Positions 1 to 8,000 of a DNA stretch of 14,514 nt are shown in pieces. The translations under genes and the position numbers were made by a program. This stretch comes from DASYPP01 sp036006525 (GTDB taxonomy: Bacteria; Gemmatimonadota; Gemmatimonadetes; Gemmatimonadales; GWC2-71-9): contig DASYPP010000094.1 in assembly GCA_036006525.1 (NCBI GenBank), forward strand, positions 1 through 14,514. Direction: 5' to 3'. The notes beneath the pieces are model-generated. The model saw only the letters and a program-made list of their open reading frames with translations. It was not told the DNA's origin and ran no database searches. Within the stretch, counting starts at the first letter, position 1. Each line of letters starts with the position of its first letter.

Positions 1-1
1 G

Positions 2-175
2 GTCGTCGTCGTGGAGACTGGCGGACGGCCGGTCGTCGTCGGGGGCGACGTGGCGGTATGGTTTGGCGAGCTCGACGAGCCGCACACCGAAGGCCAGCTG
101 CGGGTGCGCGCGCTCGACCCGGAGCTGGTCTGGCTCGCGCACGAGCACGAGCCGTGGCGACCCCGCACCGTCTAA
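2..175 (+). CDS. C-terminal fragment of a probable metallo-beta-lactamase-fold hydrolase (5' end outside window)
   Basis: The open frame enters from the left edge and runs 57 codons to a TAA at 173-175. It is the only plus-strand gene I can support. The fragment begins VVVVETGGRPVVVGGDVAVW and ends PELVWLAHEHEPWRPRTV. A hydrophobic strand, then 'ETGGRPVVVGGD', then a late strand resembles the last beta-strands of MBL-fold proteins such as the AHL-lactonase/glyoxalase II group, in which an Asp after a GD turn (here D16) bridges the two metals and a late strand carries the last His ligand (here H47 or H49 in AHEHE). The N-terminal HxHxDH motif would lie outside the window, so the family call cannot be confirmed. 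The gene converges on the DUF457 gene, with 88 bp between the stops. Coding status is fairly secure from the regular codon use; the function is moderate. Confidence 0.55.
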   Translation, partial: VVVVETGGRPVVVGGDVAVWFGELDEPHTEGQLRVRALDPELVWLAHEHEPWRPRTV

Positions 176-263
176 GGCATCACGCCGGCGCTCCTTATGC
201 CGCTCACACCCCGACGGTCCGGCAGCTCGCTACAGTGATCGGTGTCCCACGCCAGCACACGTG

Positions 264-812
264 TTAGGCAACAGCCGTTCTAGTGGGCCGCCGTATGATC
301 CTCGCGCCGACAGCCAGGATGGCCGCCGGAATCCAAATCCACAAGAACTCGCTCCACAGGACTGCCAGGGCCCTGGCGGTAAAGAACCGTGACAGCCCAA
401 TGGGCGACACCTGGACTGGCCGCCAGGGCAGGAAGTAGCGCGTGTTGCTAAACGGGGAGAAGAAGGCCACGCCCAAGCCCCCATCGGTCATGGCATCGAG
501 AAACCCATGGCTGGCTGTGGCCAGGAAAAAGAATGCGAAGAGGGCGGACCGACTGAGCATCGGTACGCCGCGGCGGAACACCACGGTCACCAGGAAGGTG
601 GCCAGGAGCGCCGCGAAGAGGAGGGAATGACTGAACCCTCGGTGACCGAGGGGATCCTCATAATGGATGCCAAGCCGAAAGCCGAGCACGTCGAGATCAG
701 GCAGGACCGAGCACAAGGCTCCCATGACCCAGACTGGCCTGGGCACCCCGGGTCGGTAGAAGCACGCCCCGATCGCCAACGCGGCGACGGCATGGGAGAT
801 GGCGGAAGCCAC
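264..812 (-). CDS. DUF457/YdjM-type inner-membrane metal-dependent hydrolase
   Basis: This is a 182-aa integral membrane protein read from a GTG at 812 to a TAA at 264-266. It contains PDLD (residues 38-41), GHRGFSHS (56-63) and SHGFLDAMTDGG (101-112). This His/Asp pattern is typical of the DUF457 (YdjM-like) family, described as membrane-bound putative metal-dependent hydrolases; the true substrate is unknown. Hydrophobic segments lie near residues 5-20, 27-45, 64-80, 88-104 and 146-170, and the C-terminus is basic (RIIRRPTRT). The GTG start is chosen because the product then opens MASAISHAVAALAIG, the usual family N-terminus. The frame stays open far upstream, but that part lies antisense-offset inside the LVIVD gene and looks non-coding. 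The gene is last in a run after the LVIVD gene (40-bp gap). Its stop codon sits within GCCTAAC, a detail taken up in the findings. Confidence 0.85.
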   Translation of the reverse strand: MASAISHAVAALAIGACFYRPGVPRPVWVMGALCSVLPDLDVLGFRLGIHYEDPLGHRGFSHSLLFAALLATFLVTVVFRRGVPMLSRSALFAFFFLATASHGFLDAMTDGGLGVAFFSPFSNTRYFLPWRPVQVSPIGLSRFFTARALAVLWSEFLWIWIPAAILAVGARIIRRPTRTAVA

Positions 813-852
813 GCGGCGAACCGGCAGTTCGACTTGATCCCTGCGGGTTACC

Positions 853-2634
853 CTAGCGCGCCGCCGCGAGTCTCGTAATTGCCTCCGCCAGGGCCCTGGC
901 TCGCTCCGGGTCCCGGGCGTTCCCCGCATCAGCGTTGACCTCCCGCGCCAGCCGTTCCAGGGCCGTGCGGCGCGCCGCGCCGCGCTGCCGCTCCGCCGCA
1001 TCGAGCGCCCGCGCAATGGCCCCGGTGCGGGCGGCCGCCAGGCCGTGGCCGCGAACCAGCTGATCGAGGTAGGCCCGTGCCACCGGGAAGGCGGCCGGCC
1101 ATTCGATATGCGGCTGGCTCTGCGGGTTGTATTGCTCCTGGTGCACCAGCTTCGCCGCGGCGATCTCATTGGCCGAGAGGTCCGCGCTCGGCAGGAGCTC
1201 GAGGATGTCGAAGCCGCGGTCCAGCTCCGACGAGTAGATGAGGCCGTTCCACCAGTAGGCACCCCACGAACCACCGATGGCGCGCTGCGCGTGGACCGAG
1301 GTATCCGCGGGGGCCGGATCAATCGGTCCCCGGTCGAAGTACGCCAGCTCGCGGGGGTGATCCGGGTCGGTGAAGTCCATCACGCTGACCCCGCCCTGGT
1401 ACCAGCCCTGCACCATGATATCGCGACCCGGCACCGGGATCAGGCCGCCGTTGTGCGAGACGCAATTCTCCTCCGCCGTCTGCGCGGCCGGGATCTTGAA
1501 ATAACCGTGCTGGGTATAGGTCCGGCCCGAGTCGATGGTCAGGATCGTGTTGCCGCCCATTTCCAGCATGGAGGTAGCCTGGCACATCGGCCCCGTCCCG
1601 CCGCCCCATTCATCGGTAAACACGACCGACTTCCCGTCGTTGCTGAAGACGGCGGTATGCCAGAGCGAGAAATTGGTATCGGATACCGCGGCCAGTCGCA
1701 CCGGCTTCAAGGGATCGGCGATATCCACCAGCAGGCCGTAGCTACCGCACGCGCCGGCGAGGAGATGCAGGGCGGGATAGGCCGTGACATCGTGACAGTT
1801 GCGCGGCCCGGTAGGCGGAGGCGCCGGCTGCCCGGACGGGTTGCTGGGGGGACGCGCGGGACGGCTGGCGGCGCGCGGCGCGGGAGCCAGGCCCGTGAAG
1901 ATGCGGGCCCCTGTGACCACGGCGGCCTGCTCCGGGTGCGCGAGCGGCACCTTGATCACATCGAGCCGGTAGAGCGAGTTCGTGGTGTCAGCCGGGTCGG
2001 TCCCATTGCGGCATCCGGCCAGTTCGCTGTCCGGGCGCGCTTCCTGGGAGCCCGAGACGTAGATGTAGATCACGCTCGAGTCCCGCGGGTCGGGGACGAT
2101 CGTGTGGGTGTGGGACCCCTTGCAGGTCTGCACATTCGTGATCAGACGGGGCGCGGCCGGGTTCGACACGTCATAGATCCGGACGCCGGCCATGTGGTCC
2201 CTGGGATCCTGCACCCCGCCCTTGGCGCAGTCGTTCCGGTTCGCGCGCCCTTCCGCCGAGATGAAGAGCAGGTTCCCGACGACCGACGGGTCGCCCTGCG
2301 ACGTGATGCAGGCAACCGCGGCCAGCACGCGGGGCGCCTTGGGATCCCGGACGTCCCACACGGTGAAACCGGCGAAGTTACCCTGGTAGACCTCATGGCC
2401 GCTGAACGCCAGGTCCGAATTGATGAACGTGAGCCCGCGGGACGTGTCGAACGCCGCCGGCTTGGGCGAAAACGAAACCAGGCGCAGGTTCCGGGCGGCC
2501 ACCCCGGCATCCAGCCGGCCGACTTTGAGTCCGCTCCGCGGATCCTGGGTGTTCGGGTAGGTCTGGGCTGCCAGCACCGCGGGGGCCGCGGCGAGCAGGG
2601 CGACGAGCGCGAGGAGCTTGCGAACTAGGGGCAT
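853..2634 (-). CDS. Secreted LVIVD-repeat beta-propeller-like protein
   Basis: A 593-aa protein with an N-terminal signal peptide (MPLVRKLLALVALLAAAPAVLAAQ), so it is probably exported. Four LVIVD-type repeats of the form 'G-hydrophobic-DV-x-(D/N)P-x-xP' are visible near residues 89-107 (FTVWDVRDPKAPRVLAAV), 149-168 (VRIYDVSNPAAPRLITNV), 299-317 (GLLVDIADPLKPVRLAAV) and 414-433 (VSVMDFTDPDHPREL). Such repeats are thought to form propeller-like surface scaffolds; no enzymatic role is established. A low-complexity Pro/Ala/Arg stretch (about 249-278) interrupts the fold between repeats 2 and 3. Several Cys residues (109, 136, 171, 208, 280, 296) could form disulfides. The C-terminal 100 residues are predicted helical and Ala/Arg-rich. 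The ATG has a GGAG about 10 nt upstream. It lies 30 bp after the DUF305 gene and is probably co-transcribed with it and with the DUF457 gene. Confidence 0.88.
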   Translation of the reverse strand: MPLVRKLLALVALLAAAPAVLAAQTYPNTQDPRSGLKVGRLDAGVAARNLRLVSFSPKPAAFDTSRGLTFINSDLAFSGHEVYQGNFAGFTVWDVRDPKAPRVLAAVACITSQGDPSVVGNLLFISAEGRANRNDCAKGGVQDPRDHMAGVRIYDVSNPAAPRLITNVQTCKGSHTHTIVPDPRDSSVIYIYVSGSQEARPDSELAGCRNGTDPADTTNSLYRLDVIKVPLAHPEQAAVVTGARIFTGLAPAPRAASRPARPPSNPSGQPAPPPTGPRNCHDVTAYPALHLLAGACGSYGLLVDIADPLKPVRLAAVSDTNFSLWHTAVFSNDGKSVVFTDEWGGGTGPMCQATSMLEMGGNTILTIDSGRTYTQHGYFKIPAAQTAEENCVSHNGGLIPVPGRDIMVQGWYQGGVSVMDFTDPDHPRELAYFDRGPIDPAPADTSVHAQRAIGGSWGAYWWNGLIYSSELDRGFDILELLPSADLSANEIAAAKLVHQEQYNPQSQPHIEWPAAFPVARAYLDQLVRGHGLAAARTGAIARALDAAERQRGAARRTALERLAREVNADAGNARDPERARALAEAITRLAAAR

Positions 2635-2664
2635 CGAACGATGACTCCGGTGAAAGGTCGGGAG

Positions 2665-3312
2665 TTAGTGGTCGGCGAGCTCCGCCAGCATCTGGCGCAT
2701 CGCCCCGATCTCGGCGGTCTGCACTGTGACGACATCGTTGGCGAAGACGCCGACGTCGACATCCTGCGCGGCGCCCGGGGTCGCGAGGAGGTCCTCCACC
2801 ATCTGGAGCGCGCCTTCATGGTGCTGGATCATGAGCGTCAGGTAGGCCCGGTCGAACGCCGTCCCGCTGGCGCTCTCGAGACTGTCCAGCTGCGCCTCCG
2901 TCAGCATGCCCGGCATGTGCATCGTGCGCCAGGAGGCGGTATCCGGGACGAACTGACGGTTCCGGGCGAGCCACTCCTGCATGATGCGGATCTCGGCCAC
3001 CTGGGACTGATCGATCTTGGTGGCGAGCCGCTGGACCTCGGCATCGGCGTGATGCCGCGCGGCCATGCGGGACATGTGGATGGCCTGGGCGTGGTGGGCG
3101 ATCATGCCTTGCATGAATTCGACATCCGGAACGGTATAAAGGGCGCCGGCGGGGATGTCGATGGGATGCTGGGCACCCATGCCTGCCATCGAGTGACTCT
3201 GGGCCACGGCGGGCGGACCGAGGAGCGGCATCAGGCCGGCGAGCAGCAGCGCGGCGCCGAAGAAACCGGTCGGCTTCGCCTTCCGGAACGGGTGGCGGTG
3301 CGGCACAAGCAT
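2665..3312 (-). CDS. DUF305 family exported metal-binding (copper-type) protein
   Basis: A 215-aa exported protein. From the chosen ATG it has a clear signal peptide: basic start (MLVPHRHPFRKAK), hydrophobic core (FFGAALLLAGLMPLLG) and an AVAQS cleavage region near residue 38. The mature part has the two paired-His helices of DUF305, MIAHHAQAIHMS (70-81) and MIQHHEGALQM (161-171), plus Met/His-rich SMAGMGAQH and MHMPGM (131-136). DUF305 proteins such as cyanobacterial CopM are periplasmic four-helix proteins linked to copper binding, so a metal-buffering role is likely here but not shown. An in-frame ATG at 3393 overlaps the stop of the upstream NTF2-like gene (ATGA), which would add 27 residues before the signal peptide. 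I prefer 3312 because the signal sequence is then N-terminal. Neither start has a good ribosome-binding site, so translation coupled to the upstream gene is plausible. Confidence 0.88.
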   Translation of the reverse strand: MLVPHRHPFRKAKPTGFFGAALLLAGLMPLLGPPAVAQSHSMAGMGAQHPIDIPAGALYTVPDVEFMQGMIAHHAQAIHMSRMAARHHADAEVQRLATKIDQSQVAEIRIMQEWLARNRQFVPDTASWRTMHMPGMLTEAQLDSLESASGTAFDRAYLTLMIQHHEGALQMVEDLLATPGAAQDVDVGVFANDVVTVQTAEIGAMRQMLAELADH

Positions 3313-3389
3313 GGAAGGAAAGTAGCCGGATACCTGCCCAGGAGTCGAACAGGTTAGCGGGCCTTGCACGTTGAATCCGCCCCCGAACC

Positions 3390-3902
3390 TCATGGGCCGA
3401 GTGTGGTGTCGGCGGCCACCTGACGCTGGTATTCGGCTTGATCGAAATGGCCCAATGATTGGGAGATGAGGCCATCGGCTGCAAAGGTCCATTCCTCGTA
3501 TCCGCTAATCCGGACCGCCTTGCCGGTGCCACCCGGGCCCGAATTCGTTCCAGTCCATGTCCAATGAAAGACCGCACCGCTGCCAGCCGGGAGCACCGAA
3601 TCCATCCGGACGACCATATCCGGAAAGGCAGTCATGTACTCCTGGGCCGTGGCACGAATGGCCGCGCGCCCAACCGACGGTGCACCTGCATTGACCTTTA
3701 AGGTGCCACCTTCTGAATAGAAGGCCGCGAAACTGTCTGGGTCCTGACTGCTCCAGGCTGCGGCGTAGCGCATTGCGAAGTCATCTAATCGAGTAGAAGT
3801 CATGGAGGTTGCCTTCGGTGTGCATGCGGCGATGCAGAGGCTCGCCCAAGAGACAAACGTCGCTCTCCTCCGGACTTGAGATTGTCGGCGGGGACTGACC
3901 AT
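3390..3902 (-). CDS. NTF2-like/SnoaL-type lipoprotein
   Basis: From the ATG at 3902 this gives 170 aa with a basic N-terminus (MVSPRRQSQVRRR), a hydrophobic stretch and a lipobox IAAC ending at Cys27, so it is probably a lipoprotein. Residues 38-160 have the NTF2-like layout: an N-terminal helix (LDDFAMRYAAAWSSQDPDSFAAFY), then GTLKVN, VGRAAIRATAQEYMTAFPDM and strands ending in ISGYEEWTFAADGLISQSLGHFD. The family includes SnoaL-type cyclases, ketosteroid isomerase relatives and many non-enzymatic binding proteins, so the substrate cannot be named. Other in-frame starts are ATG 3932 and ATG 3803; the latter would give a cytosolic 137-aa form. None has a recognisable Shine-Dalgarno, so the start is uncertain. 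Its TGA overlaps a potential ATG of the DUF305 frame. Confidence 0.78.
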   Translation of the reverse strand: MVSPRRQSQVRRRATFVSWASLCIAACTPKATSMTSTRLDDFAMRYAAAWSSQDPDSFAAFYSEGGTLKVNAGAPSVGRAAIRATAQEYMTAFPDMVVRMDSVLPAGSGAVFHWTWTGTNSGPGGTGKAVRISGYEEWTFAADGLISQSLGHFDQAEYQRQVAADTTLGP

Positions 3903-3943
3903 CAGGCGGCACGCCTGTGCGATAGGATGCATCGTGTCGGCAG

Positions 3944-4258
3944 TCAGCTGCGTTTCAATCCATCGCGCCAGGCAATTACCTCGAGTTCACCGCGGACGGC
4001 TTCCTCGACCGTAATGACGGGGCGTGCCTCGAACACAAAAGCAGGAAGCATCGAGCAAAACTTGTGAATGGTCACCGGGTCGTCGCACTCAACCAGCATA
4101 TGCCCACCCCACTCGCCGACTCGTATCACGAAGAAGTCGATCTTGAAATTGGCGGGCGCCTTCCATTGACCGAATACCTCAAGGATTCGCTTCTGGGCAT
4201 TCTCATACTCGATTGGCGAACCCTGCGGGCGTTCGAACCAGCTGAGCACGTACTTCAT
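3944..4258 (-). CDS. DUF3303-like small protein
   Basis: A 104-aa cytosolic protein with no signal peptide or membrane segment. The order of elements is MKYVLSWFERPQGS, then helix YENAQKRILEVFGQW, then strand FKIDFFVIRVGEWGGHMLVECDD (residues 38-60), then helix PVTIHKFCSMLP, then FVFEARPVITVEEAV. This matches the small ferredoxin-like (dimeric alpha+beta barrel) fold of DUF3303, in which the 'GG.MLVECDD' strand is characteristic. The biochemical function is unknown. The ATG at 4258 is preferred over the one at 4264 because a perfect AGGAGG (complement of 4265-4270) sits exactly 6 nt upstream of it. Codon use is less GC-biased than in the LVIVD and GH38 genes. It is followed after 41 bp by the NTF2-like lipoprotein gene. 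Confidence 0.75.
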   Translation of the reverse strand: MKYVLSWFERPQGSPIEYENAQKRILEVFGQWKAPANFKIDFFVIRVGEWGGHMLVECDDPVTIHKFCSMLPAFVFEARPVITVEEAVRGELEVIAWRDGLKRS

Positions 4259-4264
4259 TGCCAT

Positions 4265-4270
4265 CCTCCT
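4265..4270 (-). promoter_or_regulatory. Strong Shine-Dalgarno deciding the DUF3303 start
   Basis: The minus strand reads AGGAGG here, six nucleotides before the ATG at 4258. The upstream in-frame ATG at 4264 abuts the motif and is too close to be used with it, so translation most likely begins at MKYV. Confidence 0.75.
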
Positions 4271-4389
4271 GGTTGGGTTTGTCCTCGCTCACAATAGGGA
4301 AGCTATCACAACTGGCAACTCGGCGAGGTTGACCGCTCCAAGCGCGGGTCAGGCCATGTTCAGCGCGGGCTCTGCGGAGACAGGTAACG

Positions 4390-4533
4390 TCAGATCTCTA
4401 TTTCACCCTCGAGGTAGAACACGCAGGTCCCTTCCAGGTCGACCCGGTCGCCAACCATCCGGCAAACCGCAGCAGAATTGCCGGCAAACCGGCGCGTGGC
4501 AAAGGGATCGACCTGGAATATCTTCGTCCGCAT
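4390..4533 (-). pseudogene. PhzF-family isomerase remnant (N- and C-terminus joined, core missing)
   Basis: A 47-codon open frame from ATG 4533 to TGA 4390-4392. Residues 1-24, MRTKIFQVDPFATRRFAGN followed by SAAVC, are the hallmark start of PhzF/trans-2,3-dihydro-3-hydroxyanthranilate isomerase-like proteins, which typically read 'IFQVDAFT.RPFAGNPAAVC'. Residues 26-47 (MVGDRVDLEGTCVFYLEGEIEI) match the family's last strands, 'G.RV.L.G.a...L.G.i.l'. Normal members are about 260-300 aa, so some 220-250 residues, including the catalytic Glu (normally near residue 45-47) and the second GD domain, are absent. The frame is intact across the junction, as if an in-frame deletion joined the two ends. 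It starts 18 bp after the stop of the NTF2-like gene, with AGGGA about 8-9 nt upstream, so it may still be translated, but it cannot have the family activity. Confidence 0.7.
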
Positions 4534-4551
4534 CGACGCTGTCCCTGGGTC

Positions 4552-4905
4552 CTATTTCGGGAACGGGGCGCTGTCAAAGTAGATCGCCAACGCAACGATG
4601 TTACCGTTGCGAACTCTGAACAGCTCGGCGACATCGCTCTGGAACGTCGTCCCACTGGGTGCCTGGAGCTGGTAGCGCGTCAAGGCACAAGCCTGTTCAC
4701 CCTCGACGATCAGGTCTCTCACGGCTATCGACTGTATCATCGAGAAGAAACGCCTGGTCGACTCGAGGTACGTTGCCTTTCCTGCCACTTCTTTGGGTGG
4801 ACTGGTGAAGCTGGTGAACTTCAGGTCGTCAGCCAGGAATGATTCCCATCTGCCCCGCTGTTGGAGTTCGGCGAAATAGCCCTGAATGATCTCCCGTGTG
4901 CCCAT
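4552..4905 (-). CDS. Small NTF2-like/SnoaL-fold protein
   Basis: A 117-aa protein without signal peptide. It has the NTF2-like order: a helix (TREIIQGYFAELQQRGRWESFLADDLKFTSF), a helix with the 'GKATYLESTRRFFSMIQSI' pattern, then curved strands VRDLIVEGEQACALTRYQL (62-80), FQSDVAELFRVRNGNIVALAIYFD (88-111). 'DVAELFRVRNGNI..L.IYFD' is typical of the NTF2-like group around ketosteroid isomerase and SnoaL. The substrate is unknown. The ATG at 4905 is chosen because CAGGAGA lies about 9 nt upstream and the family N-terminus begins here; the frame is open to 5304, but that part has no family similarity and overlaps the end of the GH38 gene. It is the second of four NTF2-like genes in the window and the only one that looks cytosolic. 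Confidence 0.8.
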   Translation of the reverse strand: MGTREIIQGYFAELQQRGRWESFLADDLKFTSFTSPPKEVAGKATYLESTRRFFSMIQSIAVRDLIVEGEQACALTRYQLQAPSGTTFQSDVAELFRVRNGNIVALAIYFDSAPFPK

Positions 4906-4947
4906 ACGCGCGAGTCTCCTGCTGAGGTGGTTCGGCGGGAGCCCGGT

Positions 4948-4976
4948 GCTCCCCGTGACGATGCGACACCGGGGCG
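4948..4976. other. GC-rich hairpin in the GH38 / NTF2-like intergenic region
   Basis: In the 155-bp gap between the GH38 stop and the next gene's start, CCCCG(TG) at 4951-4957 can pair with (CA)CCGGGG at 4966-4973, with one bulged C and a nine-base loop. Two further GC pairs lie outside a mismatch. There is no T-run on either side, so it is not a standard intrinsic terminator; it could be a terminator of another kind, a leader structure, or chance in GC-rich DNA. Confidence 0.3.
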
Positions 4977-5016
4977 CAGCGAAGGGGGAAGTCCCATACG
5001 GCAACGGCCCGGTCAA

Positions 5017-5022
5017 AGTATA
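5017..5022 (-). promoter_or_regulatory. Possible -10 element upstream of the NTF2-like gene
   Basis: The minus strand carries TATACT within an otherwise GC-rich 155-bp intergenic region, about 112 nt before the ATG at 4905. The best-spaced -35 (CAACAT, 16 nt away) is poor. The call rests on the -10 alone and is tentative. Confidence 0.22.
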
Positions 5023-5060
5023 GGACGACCGGCGCAAGATGTTGCCCACGACGAGCCGCC

Positions 5061-8000
5061 TCAGTGGACCGGGTCCGCGTTCGCCCGCAGGACGACCGGC
5101 GGTTCGCTGACTGCGAGCGCCGCCCGGATCGCCCCGGCGACATCGAAGGGCCCGTGGGGCAGCAGCACCACCCGGAAAGTCACTGGGCCGGGCTGCTCCG
5201 CCTTGAAGTTGGTGTGCCAGTAGTTGTTCATCGCATACGCGACCAGCTCGGTGCCGGGCAGCGAGTGGCACAGCCAGTCCTCCTGCCCATCGGGCTGGCG
5301 CCACGCCTCGGCCGTCAACCCATTCAGCTCCCAGAGCGGCAGATCCGGCGTCAACAGGCTGATACCGAACTCGCCATTGCTCGCATCGAGCCAGCGCTGG
5401 ACCGGATAGACGTTCCGGTTGGCGCCCTCGGCCTGGTCGGAATCGGGACGGACCACCGCGAGCCCCTGTTCCATTCGGACGGTGCCTGCCGGGACCGCGA
5501 GTGGAAAGGCGATGTGGACCGCTTCCTTGTCCCGCCCCGGGGCCTTGTCGAGCAGGGTCAGGAGGCGTATGGCGTCGTCATCGGCGTACAACGTCACCTC
5601 GCGGACCAGGCGTCGGGCGCCCGGCGCAGCGCTGGTGATGCGGAGGGTTGCGACCAGGGGACCGCCCTCAACGACCTCGATACGAGAGGCCGCCGCGTCC
5701 TGGGCGCCGGCAGTGTCCAGGCCCGAGACATAGCGATACCGATTCCAGCCGCCGCGCGACCGGTCCACCAGCTCACGCCCCCGCCAACGCACGCTTGCGA
5801 TCGCGCCGCTCGTCGGATCCACGTGGACCACGACCCGCGCATTCCAGAGGGAGTCATCCGCAGATTGCACAGATTCATCCGCAGATTGCGCAGATTCTAC
5901 AGATTGCGCGGATACGGGGCCGGTATCGATCGTGATTCGGGTTGCGTTGAGTGGCCGGAGATCGAGCTGGACGGCAAGCGCTCCATTCTTCAGCCGCTGC
6001 GAGGGGAGGATCCGTCCGGCGACATCGCGCACCCGATCACCCCCTCGGCTCAAAGAATCAGGGATGATGACAACACCGCGCTCTCGGGTCTCGTGGGTGT
6101 TCCAGATATCGAGGCTGCGACCGGCGGCGGGTGATCGGGCGGCGAGCGCGAGCAGCGCCCGGCTGGCCGAATCGGCGTCGAGGGCCTGGCGCTGCTTCTC
6201 GCGCCATTGGGCGATGGTCTCCGGCGAGTCCGGCTCGCGGATGCTCTCGTCGGCACCCCAGGTGTGTTCGTCCCAGAGCAGGACGAAGCGCCACGCGGCC
6301 TCGAGTGCGCCCTGGTCGAGCGGACGTTTGCGGAGCGCCGCGAGCGTCGCGGCCTGCGCCAGCCGGGCGGCGCTGGCGCGGGTCATGATCTGTTCCCGGA
6401 GCGTGCTGACCGCGCCATCCTCCCAATAGCCGGTGAGATCGCCCCGGATCCGGGGCAGGTCTTTGCCGTGCCGCTGCTCCATCGCCGCAAACATCGCCGG
6501 CAACGTCCCGATGACGAGTCGGGGACTCACGTAGCGCTGGTTCCATTGCCGCACCACGTCGGCCAGCTGGGCGTCGGGCACGCCGTTGTCGCCGCCGATC
6601 GCCACCCGCACCTGCACGATGTCCCACGGGTAGCGGCGGGACACCAGATCCTCGAGGTACTCGCTCATCACTCCGGCGTCCTCCAGGGTGAGGCGCCCCC
6701 GGGGCCAGCCACCAATCCAGGAATACCCCCGCCCGGCGAACATCACCAGCAGGCTGTCCCGTCCCTCGGGACCTATCCACCAGAACGGCCGGTCGCCCCA
6801 GGCCCGGAGTGTGTGACCGATCCGGTCACCGTCGTGGGTGGGGCCGGGGATGTAGTTCGGCCCGCTCGAGAGGTAGCGAATCCCATGGCTCGCCAGGGCG
6901 GGCACCAGCCCCCAGGTAAAGCCGGGCACGTCGCTGGTCATCGCCATCGTCACGGGGACTCGATAGTCATGACGCAACCGCTCGGCGAAGTCGAGCAGGT
7001 GTTCGAGCTCCTGGCTGCCGGAGAGTCCGGTCATCAGGTTGGCGTAGAGCGCGCTCAGGGCTACGTCTCCCCGGCGCACCGCGGCCAGGAGCCGAGCGGT
7101 GTCGGCGGCGGGCCGCCGCTCGAGGTAGTCCTGGAGCGGCCAGAGGCCTTCCACGTTCCAGGCGAAGCGCGCGGCCGCCGGGTTGCCGCGGGAGCGCTCG
7201 ATGTAGGCCAGGGCGCTATCAATGCCGCGCTGGTGTTTCTCGCGGACGATCGCCGGCACATCGGTGTAGCCGATATCCAGGTGGGCGTGGTTGATGAGCC
7301 AGATCTCGCGGGGCACGACGGGTGCCAGCGGCAGCGAGTCGAAGGTGGCAGTGCCGGTGACGCCTTGCACCGTGAGAGCCATGGTCATGGGGGTGGCCAC
7401 CGCCGGCACCGTCACCCGGAAGGTGGTCGCGCCGACCCCGAGGCGCTGGGTCGTGGGCGGCAACCCGCCAGCGGTGACGGTGACAGTCATCGTGTCGAAG
7501 GGCGACCAGGCGTCGAGCCGGATGGTCTGCAGGCGCGAGGTGCCCTCGCGCGCGAGCAATTGCTCGCCGTGTGCGGCGATTGCCGGCTGCATGGAGACCG
7601 TATAGAGGATGAACCAGCTCATCCGCCCGACGCTCTCGCCCTGGACCTGGAGCGTCACCGGCGTCCCCGCCGGCGCGATCGGAGCCGGCACATCGAGGGT
7701 GACGACCCCGTGTACGTCGCCGAACTTGTCGGTAAGGAGGCGTCGGAAGCGCAGGGTGATGCCGTCGACGCCCGCGACGCTCCAGGTGTCGGCAGCCGTC
7801 GCCGGTTGGGGCAGCGCGAAGCGGTGGCCACCATTGACCGTCACCCAGAAGCGGACCGGTGCCTGCCCCGAGTCTGCCACATCCAAGGCGGCGAGGAAGG
7901 CGAGGTGACGCATGCCGTCCGCGGCGTTGACGACCGGTGCGGTCTGCCATACGGCAGCGTTGGTGCTGTCCAGCGAGCGAACCAGCAGGGAGGCGTGGGC

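Noticed and set aside
176..263. Terminator between the convergent MBL-like and DUF457 genes
   Set aside because: Only GGCAT/ATGCC with a 16-base loop can be paired and there is no T-run, so no intrinsic terminator is called.
171..269. Complete attC site spanning the gap between the first two genes
   Set aside because: GTCTAAG and GTTAGGC stand at suitable ends, but the inner arms do not pair convincingly, so it is only listed as a core-like motif.
813..1322. 170-codon N-terminal extension of the DUF457 gene
   Set aside because: The extension is Arg/Ser-rich, overlaps the LVIVD gene in another frame, and the family N-terminus begins at the GTG at 812.
1045..2628. 527-codon plus-strand frame opposite the LVIVD gene
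   Set aside because: It is antisense to a clearly coding secreted protein, and its translation is Arg/Gly/His-rich with no domain. Long antisense frames are expected in GC-rich genes.
4906..5304. 133-codon N-terminal extension of the NTF2-like gene at 4552-4905
   Set aside because: It overlaps the end of the GH38 gene, has no family similarity, and a good ribosome-binding site marks the internal ATG.
5854..5913. CRISPR-like array
   Set aside because: The 21-bp units are directly tandem with no spacers and lie inside a gene.
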